Shown in pieces: positions 57,276 through 64,000 of a stretch of 64,000 nucleotides of DNA (positions are counted from its first letter, which is position 1; each line of letters opens with the position of its first letter). The position numbers were made by a program, and so were the translations under genes. The DNA comes from Paenibacillus taichungensis (GTDB lineage Bacteria; Bacillota; Bacilli; Paenibacillales; Paenibacillaceae), in contig NZ_QEVW01000014.1 of the NCBI RefSeq assembly GCF_003287275.1, forward strand, positions 62,001 to 126,000, written 5' to 3'. Under the pieces are notes generated by a model. The model saw nothing but the letters and a program-made list of their open reading frames with translations, was not told the DNA's origin and did not search any database.

Positions 57276-58223
57276 TCAGTAGTGTTTAAGGAGATTGCTT
57301 GCTTCCTCGCGAATACGGTTTCTCAATGATTCAGGCTCCAAAACCAGAGCCGAGGCTCCCCAGCCAAGTATCCAACGCAGTACGTCTTCTGGATGCCTTA
57401 CACGAAAATCTGCGTATAATCCATCTGTTTGCAGTTCTGCTTTCTCCATGTAGTAATTATTCGCTTCAATCACTCTATTTGCAATTCGGCCATGAAACCA
57501 TACACGGACATGAACATCCCGGTTGTCAGGGGGCGAGTAGCTATGAATATTAAAACCTGGAGGAAGATCGAATGGATCTGTACTAATCTCCAGATCACTC
57601 ATGCGGGATATACGAAAATGACGAATCTCCTGTCGCAAATCGCATCGGGCAATCAGCATCCATGAGCCTTGCATCCAAAGCATCCCGTATGGGGAGGCCA
57701 AACGAATGGTCTTTTGCACGGTTTCATTAATAGTTCCAGGTTTATGATAATGAAAGCGAATTTTGAGCTTATGCTGCATTGCCTTTCGGATGATTCCCAT
57801 ATGTTCGATCTCTCGCTCACGTGCATCACTGTCCGGTGAACGAAGTAAACGGATACCCTGTTGTATCTGTTCTACCTCTTCCCTAAGAGGCACGGGCAGA
57901 ATTGCTTCGATTTTGGAACGAGATGTATAGGATGTACTTTTGTAGTAATTATCGAAGCGCTGTTCCACAAAATCAAGTCCGATGAGAAGTGTTACTGCTT
58001 CTTCAGCAGTGAAGCTGATCGGCGGCAAAAAGTACCCTTCCATAAGTGAATATCCCACTCCGGGTTCTCCCACCACAGGAACTCCTGCCTCACATAACGC
58101 CTGAATGTCCCTGTATATGGTTCGGACACTTGTTTCAAACAAGAGGGCTAAATCTTCCGCACGTTGAACCTTCCCACGCTGCAGTTCAAGTACGATGGCT
58201 AGCATACGATCTGATTTGTTCAA
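57276..58223 (-). CDS. WYL-domain transcriptional regulator (YafY-like)
   Basis: The 315-residue regulator has an HTH at about residues 20-45 (AEDLALLFETSVRTIYRDIQ) and WYL plus WCX domains, with RLASPYGMLWMQGSWMLIA in the middle. The start is TTG 58223, six bases after GGAGGT, giving the usual MNKSDRMLAIVLELQ beginning. It is co-directional with the DinB-like and EVE genes and may control them. Confidence 0.87.
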   Translation of the reverse strand: MNKSDRMLAIVLELQRGKVQRAEDLALLFETSVRTIYRDIQALCEAGVPVVGEPGVGYSLMEGYFLPPISFTAEEAVTLLIGLDFVEQRFDNYYKSTSYTSRSKIEAILPVPLREEVEQIQQGIRLLRSPDSDAREREIEHMGIIRKAMQHKLKIRFHYHKPGTINETVQKTIRLASPYGMLWMQGSWMLIARCDLRQEIRHFRISRMSDLEISTDPFDLPPGFNIHSYSPPDNRDVHVRVWFHGRIANRVIEANNYYMEKAELQTDGLYADFRVRHPEDVLRWILGWGASALVLEPESLRNRIREEASNLLKHY

Positions 58224-58373
58224 GAACACACCTCCTTTTGTGTAATACTAATTATACTCATCTTCATTGGACATCTATTATAAGTAACATATGGACAATT
58301 GAAAAGCAGACCGATTAACAAGTTCTCAGTGTGCCTGTGTCCACTCTTTTCGTAAGATGTTTCATAGAACAAC

Positions 58374-58405
58374 AAAGACCAACCCTAGAGCATAGGTTGG
58401 TCTTT
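58374..58405. terminator. terminator after the molybdenum hydroxylase genes
   Basis: The arms AAAGACCAACC and GGTTGGTCTTT pair perfectly apart from one bulged C next to the loop. It follows pucE at a distance of about 60 bases on the minus strand. Confidence 0.75.
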
Positions 58406-58463
58406 AAAACTCTTATGATATTGAAATCCAGAGAAAGCTCGGACCTTACTACTTCCATGATCA

Positions 58464-58964
58464 TTAGGTAGAACCCATTCTATCTTGCTCATCGATCACC
58501 TTTTTTACCGCTCGTAGTATCCCTCCATATCCGGTACAGCGGCACAGATTACCGCATAATCCCGTTTCAATCTGTTCCTGACTAGGCTGCGGATAGCGGT
58601 CCAGCAATGCCTTGGTGGAAATGACCATTCCGGGAGTACAATATCCGCATTGGAAGCCGCCCTCCTCCACAAAAGCCTGTTGAATTGGATGTAACTCACC
58701 TTCTTTTTCACCGTGCAACCCTTCTATTGTTGTTATTTCACTGCCAACACATTGATAAGCCATAACGAGACAGGAATTGACCGGCTCTCCATCCATCAGT
58801 ACCATACATGCACCGCAGCGGCCAACTTCGCATGAGACTTTCGTTCCGGTCAGACTCAGTTGCGTCCGTAGTACATCCACAAGACGGGTTGTCTGGGCGA
58901 TGCGCAATTGTTTCTTTTCCCCATTCACAACGGCTGTCCAGAAATTGCCCAAAGGTTCAGTCAT
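58464..58964 (-). CDS. pucE: [2Fe-2S] subunit of xanthine dehydrogenase-type enzyme
   Basis: A 166-residue subunit carrying two [2Fe-2S] clusters. The first uses CEVGRCGAC plus a Cys in NSCLV. The second uses QCGYCTPGM and CGNLCRCTG; all eight cysteines are present. It passes electrons from the molybdenum subunit to the FAD subunit. Its ATG overlaps pucD's stop by four bases. Confidence 0.93.
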   Translation of the reverse strand: MTEPLGNFWTAVVNGEKKQLRIAQTTRLVDVLRTQLSLTGTKVSCEVGRCGACMVLMDGEPVNSCLVMAYQCVGSEITTIEGLHGEKEGELHPIQQAFVEEGGFQCGYCTPGMVISTKALLDRYPQPSQEQIETGLCGNLCRCTGYGGILRAVKKVIDEQDRMGST

Positions 58965-61384
58965 GTTGAGCTCACTCCTTTCTGAAGCGAGACGTCTAGT
59001 GGTTTGATTAGTTGATCACGCGGAACTGGCAAACGATTAACCCACACACCTGTAGCCTGATGAATCGCAGCGGTTATCGCCGGAGCAAGCGCCACCGAAC
59101 CGATCTCGCCAATCCCCCGCGGTCCAAACGGATCACCTTCCGGCAGATTTTCTATTGCCTCCACCTCCAGGTTGGTGTGAATGTCGCGAATCGTCGGGAT
59201 CAGGTAGGTGTCCAGATTGGTTGTCATGTAACGACTGTCTTGCATCAAGGCATCTTCGGTCAATGTAAACCCCAGAGCCATCACACTCCCACCTTCGATC
59301 TGTCCGATGAATCCCATTGGATTGATGACAGGGCCAGCAGCCACTACATGCCTCGTATCCAGCAATTTGGCTTCACCTGTTAGCGTGTTTACCTCCACCT
59401 CTGCTGCTACTGCCGCATGCGTATATAGATAATGCCCACCCACAACATTGTCCGGCGTGGTCGGATATTCAAATTGAGTATCAAATATCCATTCCTCGGA
59501 TTTCCCCTGCTTCGCTAGATCTACGTAAGAAACAACCAATCCCGATATCAAGGCCGCATTATCCACAGTGTCACTCGTATCATTGAAGGACTCTGAACTT
59601 CCACTCGTCCGTTCACCCACCACTTCGGTGATTACCGGAGACATGGCTATTTTCTCGGCTTTACTTTCAGTCGACTTTCCTCTTAACCATATACCACCAG
59701 GCCCTGTCACCAGTTCATCTGACGGAATACCTGACAAGGCCGAGGCTACTGACAACATTTTGGAACGGAATGGTGTCTGTAATCGCTGAAGAGCCATCCA
59801 GGCCATCGTCGTTGAACGTGAAGCGGTGCTTGAACCACTGTGCGGCACTCGATCCGTATCCCCAATAACAATACTCAGATCAGATGTTGAGCAGTAGAAC
59901 AGATCGCAGAGCATCATTTCAAGCGTGGCAATAAGTCCCTGACCGAATTCTTCGTAGCTGAATGCCACTTCAATCTTACCTTCGGCATTCAGGGATAGAC
60001 GCCCTCCCGCCGGATCGGGAATGCCATAACCCAGTCCTGCTCCGTGCATCGCGATGGCTGCCCCCACTCCACGTTTAATCCAGGGAGGCGAAGCAGGATT
60101 TGCCGGGGGATGTTGATGTTTTTGCCATAACTCCGAACGATCCATCGCCTCCCATACTTGCGACAGTCCATCCGTAACCAGAATCCGTTGATTTAATGGC
60201 CCAGGATCGGTTTTCCCTCTCATGTTACGTCTCCGAAACTCCCAAGGGTCCATATCCATAATCTCGGCGAGTCGATCCATCTGACCCTCCATTGCAAAGA
60301 TTGCCTGATTGCCGCCAAATCCGCGAAACTCTCCCGACACCCCATTATTCGTGTACACCGAGACACCCTCCACATCTACGTGGGGAATCGAATAAGGCCC
60401 GAGACAGTGTTCTGTGCAAAAATTCAGGACGGGTGCCCCTAGCGTGGCATATGCTCCAGTATCTGCGGTAATTCGAACTCGGTGAGCCTGGATCATGCCT
60501 TCACGGCTGATACCAGTCTGCATTTCAATTTTCATAGGATGGCGCTTCAATCCTGCACGTACCGATTCTTTGCGTGAATTGTGCATTTTCACAGGACGTC
60601 CGGACCTTAAAGCAAGTAGTGCCCCATAAGGCTGTACATTCAGCTCATCTTTCCCGCCAAAAGAACCGCCTATCGGAGACGAGACCACCCGGATATCTTC
60701 TTCAGAACACCCAATGATTCGGGCAAGCTGCATCCTGTCCTTGTAACCATGCTGTGTAGCCGCGTAGACATGGAGTCTCCCATTTTCATCAGGAACAAAT
60801 AATCCGCCTTCTGTCTCCATATATGCATGCATCTGGCGAGGGGTATAATAAGTCTCACTCACAATATGTTGGCATGTAGCAAAGCCCTCATCTACATTAC
60901 CTCGCTTGATTTCGGTACGGTGCAGCACATTGCCGGGACCATGTTCATGGAGCTCTGGTGCACCGGGTGCCAGGGCAGCCTCTGGGCTGTCCAGCGGAGT
61001 CCATTCTTCATACTCTACCCGGATGGCATCCAGAGCGAGCGCTGCACGTTCCGGAGAATCTGCTGCAACCGCAGCGATGGCATCACCGACATAACGAACA
61101 ACATGCTCACAAAATACTGGCTGATCCGGAGTTGCAATGCCAAATAGGTTCAAACCGGGTACATCTTTGGAGGTGAGTACAGCAAGTACACCCTCCATAG
61201 CCTCTGCTCCGGTAATATCGATAGACAATATTCGGGCATATGGGTAAGAGCTTCGAAGAACCCTTCCGTGAACCATATCAGTTAGAGTCATGTCTGTCAG
61301 GTATTGAAGCTTCCCTGTTACTTTGCCTACGCCATCTGGCCGCAGATGCCAGCGTTTCCCGCTACTCTCCCGATTCAACAGCAT
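58961..61384 (-). CDS. pucD: Molybdopterin subunit of xanthine dehydrogenase-type enzyme
   Basis: The 807-residue catalytic subunit has a xanthine dehydrogenase a/b hammerhead domain at the N-terminus (DGVGKVTGKLQYLTDM) and a molybdopterin domain. Features are IGGSFGGKDE, GEFRGFGGNQAIFAMEG and the catalytic Glu in GIGEIGSVALAP. Order and sizes fit Bacillus PucD for purine breakdown; carbon monoxide dehydrogenase is unlikely without its Cys loop. Exact substrate unproven. Confidence 0.9.
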   Translation of the reverse strand: MLLNRESSGKRWHLRPDGVGKVTGKLQYLTDMTLTDMVHGRVLRSSYPYARILSIDITGAEAMEGVLAVLTSKDVPGLNLFGIATPDQPVFCEHVVRYVGDAIAAVAADSPERAALALDAIRVEYEEWTPLDSPEAALAPGAPELHEHGPGNVLHRTEIKRGNVDEGFATCQHIVSETYYTPRQMHAYMETEGGLFVPDENGRLHVYAATQHGYKDRMQLARIIGCSEEDIRVVSSPIGGSFGGKDELNVQPYGALLALRSGRPVKMHNSRKESVRAGLKRHPMKIEMQTGISREGMIQAHRVRITADTGAYATLGAPVLNFCTEHCLGPYSIPHVDVEGVSVYTNNGVSGEFRGFGGNQAIFAMEGQMDRLAEIMDMDPWEFRRRNMRGKTDPGPLNQRILVTDGLSQVWEAMDRSELWQKHQHPPANPASPPWIKRGVGAAIAMHGAGLGYGIPDPAGGRLSLNAEGKIEVAFSYEEFGQGLIATLEMMLCDLFYCSTSDLSIVIGDTDRVPHSGSSTASRSTTMAWMALQRLQTPFRSKMLSVASALSGIPSDELVTGPGGIWLRGKSTESKAEKIAMSPVITEVVGERTSGSSESFNDTSDTVDNAALISGLVVSYVDLAKQGKSEEWIFDTQFEYPTTPDNVVGGHYLYTHAAVAAEVEVNTLTGEAKLLDTRHVVAAGPVINPMGFIGQIEGGSVMALGFTLTEDALMQDSRYMTTNLDTYLIPTIRDIHTNLEVEAIENLPEGDPFGPRGIGEIGSVALAPAITAAIHQATGVWVNRLPVPRDQLIKPLDVSLQKGVSST

Positions 61385-61450
61385 GCTCTCTCCCCTTTCT
61401 CCCTAAGAAGCTTATGGTCTTACGCTTTGCTTCTCCAAAATGGTTCTCTT

Positions 61451-62365
61451 CTAAGAGCGAAGTGCTTCCCAGAGTCCGGCACCGAACATATTCCCTGCCG
61501 TTTGTTTGCGGTACTGTTCTGTAGCGAATGCATCACTATAAGTTTCGAATTCCGTCATCACCGTGGTAGCTAGAGATGAAGCTTGCATAACAGAAGCCTT
61601 CACGCCAAGAAGCAGCTTTTCCGACTCCGTAAGTCGCATGGCGATACCTGAACCTCCACCTGCAGCGATCGCAATCTTTTTCCAGCGGTCATCTGCACCC
61701 AATTCTCCGTAAAATGCAATCGTCACCAGCGATGCTGTAAAGGTCTCCCGCCGACCCAGCTTACGGTAAAATGAAATTTCACGCGCCGCAGATCTCTGTT
61801 CCCTATTGGCATCAAGGAAAGGCCTATGTTTCATCGGAATATGAATGGCGATTAACACATCATTCGGATTGCGCCTGCCTTCACGGCCGCCGTTCAGCCA
61901 GGACGAAAGACTGCGCATCTCCATTCCGTTGTCCGTTTTCCAGTACAGCTGTGCATCGTAGACAAGAAGTGCGGGGATGGAGTCACCGACACCCGATACA
62001 ATGTTTCCGCCAATTGTCGCCATATTCCGAATAGAAGGAGCCGCTATGGCATTCATTGCAGACTGTAATAAGGGCAGCTGTTGTAGAAGAACGTCTGTGG
62101 CACAATGACTTAATCGCGTCAGTGCTCCAATGACCAGATGATCTCCATCCACATATATGCCGCTAGCATCTGGAATACGAGCAAGACTGATCATATGCTC
62201 GGGTACAGGAACAAGGCCGCCCTCCCACTGAGTACGTAATAAAGTGGCCCCTGCTGCAAAACAATAACTCCCGGACAGCTTATTCTTTAAAGCTTGAAGT
62301 TCATCCAGATTTACGGGCTGCCAAACCGTTGGCTGCGCTCCAGATCCATAGGACTCCATGACCAT
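61451..62365 (-). CDS. pucC: FAD subunit of xanthine dehydrogenase-type enzyme
   Basis: The 304-residue flavin subunit shows AAGATLLRTQ in the first FAD loop and TIGGNIVSGVGDSIPALL in the second, plus a C-terminal CO-dehydrogenase flavoprotein domain. ATG 62365 follows AAGGGAG. It takes electrons from the iron-sulfur subunit to NAD or another acceptor. Confidence 0.91.
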   Translation of the reverse strand: MVMESYGSGAQPTVWQPVNLDELQALKNKLSGSYCFAAGATLLRTQWEGGLVPVPEHMISLARIPDASGIYVDGDHLVIGALTRLSHCATDVLLQQLPLLQSAMNAIAAPSIRNMATIGGNIVSGVGDSIPALLVYDAQLYWKTDNGMEMRSLSSWLNGGREGRRNPNDVLIAIHIPMKHRPFLDANREQRSAAREISFYRKLGRRETFTASLVTIAFYGELGADDRWKKIAIAAGGGSGIAMRLTESEKLLLGVKASVMQASSLATTVMTEFETYSDAFATEQYRKQTAGNMFGAGLWEALRS

Positions 62366-62677
62366 TCTTCCATCTCCCTTCTCTATCTATCTGGAATCTG
62401 TCTGCGGGGTGTTGGATATGAACGAATGATCCAAATAATTCTTCAAATCATATGGCACTGCAACAATTAGGTCAATTATCTTCACATCATTTTGGATAAA
62501 TGTATAAATAGATTGTTTGATTTGTGCCTGATGCATTATTAACTATCAAAAGCTAACATAAGTCACTTCATAACCAATTAGATAAAAACAATAAAGAGCC
62601 CAACCAGATGGTCCGGCTGACCTCTTCACTTCAAGAAATAATACACAAGGAATCGCTCCTTCTGCCTTTATTTTCAA
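62366..62677. other. 312-base gap splitting the puc genes
   Basis: AT-rich sequence with no gene. It holds the pucB terminator (62584-62626). No strong promoter consensus is evident upstream of pucC, though one must exist if the terminator is effective. Confidence 0.5.
62584..62626 (-). terminator. terminator after pucB
   Basis: On the minus strand AAGAGGTCAGCC pairs with GGTTGGGCTCTT, with one mismatch and two wobble pairs. TTATTGTTTTT follows. Confidence 0.65.
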
Positions 62678-63322
62678 TCATCTTATCCCATTCACATAAT
62701 CCAAGATGCGCTCCAGCTCTGGTTCGGTATCCGCATCCCAAAAGCTAAATTCAGACAACGATACATGTGTGCCTGTATATTTGGCATTGCGCATGATCTT
62801 TCGCGCCCCCTCATCTCCGCTAAGCGACAAAAGTTGCCCCAGCATATGCTCACGAAAGGCTACCGGAGGCTTGCCTCCACCCCCATCCGTAGCTGCTGCA
62901 TAATCACACAGTTTGTTGGTGGTTAACGCTTCAGCAACCCTGTTAATATCTTGTGCCTGCAATAGCGGCTGATCTGCCAAAATCATCATCACACCTTCTG
63001 GCCTGTATGCCATGGCAGACAGAAGGCCACAGTGAAGGGACATGGCCATACCGTATGCATAATCGGTACAGATTGCAATCTCTAGCTTCGTCCTCATATC
63101 CAGACTACAGCCATATGATGCTGCATTGAGCCACATGGAGGGAATCCATGCCAATGAATCCTCCGGTTTGACCACACAAATGACTCTCTCCAAATCGGAA
63201 TTCAGAGCAGCTTCCAATGTCCATGCAGCCAAACATCTTCCGTCAGGCATGACGATAGACAGTTTATCCCGCCCCATTCGGCTGCTCTTACCTGCCGCTA
63301 GCAAGATGCCCGTCAGTTGCAT
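62678..63322 (-). CDS. pucB: Molybdenum cofactor nucleotidyltransferase-like protein
   Basis: The 214-residue MobA/MocA-type nucleotidyltransferase has the nucleotide-binding start LLAAGKSSRMGRDKL and the metal motif ILADQPLL. It likely attaches CMP to the molybdenum cofactor for the hydroxylase. I start at ATG 63322 after AAAGGGGG; it overlaps the pucA end by 35 bases. Confidence 0.87.
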   Translation of the reverse strand: MQLTGILLAAGKSSRMGRDKLSIVMPDGRCLAAWTLEAALNSDLERVICVVKPEDSLAWIPSMWLNAASYGCSLDMRTKLEIAICTDYAYGMAMSLHCGLLSAMAYRPEGVMMILADQPLLQAQDINRVAEALTTNKLCDYAAATDGGGGKPPVAFREHMLGQLLSLSGDEGARKIMRNAKYTGTHVSLSEFSFWDADTEPELERILDYVNGIR

Positions 63323-64000
63323 GTGCAATCCCCCTTTGTAAGTTGCGACGCTCTGCGGCAACAGCTGCACGTTTACAGGCAATAAGTTCTGCTGCGATAC
63401 TAATTGCGATCTCTTCCGGTCCATCCGCACCAATGGTCAAGCCGATGGGTGAATGCAAATTTTTTAGCGGGGGGAGATCGTTCAGCAAACGTGCTGTCCG
63501 TGTTCTGGAGCCCATAATACCAAGATACGCATAGTTCCGATCCTCAAGTAATTCAAGGAATTCCCGTTCTCTCGGAAACTGATGACTCATCAATACGATA
63601 TAATCCACGCTTTGAATATTCAGCACAGGCATGATCTCACTTGGGAAACCCCGGACAAGCTCAACACCCGGAAAGCGTTCAGCGGTGCATAAGGTTTCTC
63701 GCCAATCTGCTACGACCACACGAAATCCTACTGATATGCCCAGTCGGGCGACCGGAATCACATCATTTCCGGCTCCAATGATAATCAGACGGGGTTTGGG
63801 CTCATATCTTGCAGAGATCTGTAGGGGGAGATCCCACCGCTCTGCCTCGGTCAATTCATGCCTCTGAAGATCATTCTCTCCAGAAATAGATGCTACAGCA
63901 TCAGCTTCCTCAGCGAGCTGAATCACATAATGAATCTCGGTGTATTGATCGTTGAATGAACGGGTTAGTACCACAGCTGAGCCACATTGAAAATACGCAT
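63288..64000 (-). CDS. pucA: XdhC/CoxI-family maturation factor, 5' end outside window
   Basis: The frame stays open to the window edge. The last visible upstream residues read YFQCGSAVVLTR, so the coding region clearly continues beyond 64000. The visible part has the end of the XdhC_CoxI domain and a Rossmann domain (RLIIIGAGNDVIPVARLG, LGIMGSRTR). XdhC proteins hand sulfurated molybdenum cofactor to the large subunit. Order pucA-B-C-D-E matches Bacillus. Confidence 0.9.
   Translation of the reverse strand, partial: AYFQCGSAVVLTRSFNDQYTEIHYVIQLAEEADAVASISGENDLQRHELTEAERWDLPLQISARYEPKPRLIIIGAGNDVIPVARLGISVGFRVVVADWRETLCTAERFPGVELVRGFPSEIMPVLNIQSVDYIVLMSHQFPREREFLELLEDRNYAYLGIMGSRTRTARLLNDLPPLKNLHSPIGLTIGADGPEEIAISIAAELIACKRAAVAAERRNLQRGIAHATDGHLASGR

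Noticed and set aside
1-64000. CRISPR arrays, phage integrases, transposases or tRNA/rRNA genes
   Set aside because: No direct-repeat array, recombinase protein motifs or tRNA-like folds were seen by reading; the repeats found are isolated hairpins.

Overview
The window reads as chromosome of a low-to-moderate GC Gram-positive bacterium, most likely a Paenibacillus. The signs are strong AGGAGG-type ribosome sites, frequent GTG/TTG starts, cre-like CcpA sites, Bacillus-type Zur boxes, a Bacillus-style pucABCDE order, a SorC-type DeoR, and many sugar and glycan catabolic genes. The genus is inference. I see no rRNA, tRNA, CRISPR array, transposase or prophage.

Layout. (1) 1-10.3 kb: glucuronoxylan use. 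A GH67 alpha-glucuronidase (3' end outside the window) follows a GH52 beta-xylosidase, with a divergent AraC regulator. An ArsR/aldehyde dehydrogenase pair shares a duplicated operator. A GntR regulator then leads uxuA-uxuB, which take glucuronate-derived compounds toward 2-keto-3-deoxygluconate. (2) 10.4-12.9 kb: DUF421/DUF4363 membrane pair, an M50-type protease and a small hypothetical gene with a structured leader. (3) 13.0-19.4 kb: a zinc-starvation island, znuABC, a cysteine-depleted L33, a frameshifted CobW/YciC GTPase and a YcgR/YcgQ-like pair, with four Zur-box-like palindromes. (4) 19.5-26.5 kb: nucleoside salvage, deoR-deoC-nupC-deoB-deoD-pdp. (5) 26.6-27.8 kb: azoreductase and a small hypothetical gene. 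(6) 27.9-39.4 kb: an FCD regulator followed by hydantoinase/oxoprolinase A and B, a polyamine-type ABC transporter, an M24 peptidase and an MFS carrier, apparently one long operon. (7) 39.6-45.1 kb: L-fucose-type pathway (isomerase, kinase, class II aldolase) with a divergent LacI regulator. (8) 45.2-49.5 kb: sugar-nucleotide-type dehydratase, methyltransferase, an oxidoreductase, and a divergent adaA-like/radical SAM bicistron. (9) 49.6-54.2 kb: two Gfo/Idh/MocA oxidoreductases and a ThuA-like protein under a LacI regulator. (10) 54.4-58.2 kb: GlpX fructose bisphosphatase, a 580-base gene-free stretch, then WYL regulator, DinB-like and EVE-domain genes. (11) 58.4-64 kb: a pucABCDE-type molybdenum hydroxylase set, whose first gene runs out of the window.

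The less ordinary items are: a roughly 150-bp hairpin-forming repeat present twice (20.8 and 52.9 kb) with paired compensatory changes in its stems; the adaA-like/SPL-type radical SAM bicistron; the frameshifted GTPase inside an otherwise intact Zur island; the unusual winged-helix/FCD regulator of the hydantoinase operon; and the duplicated ArsR operator.
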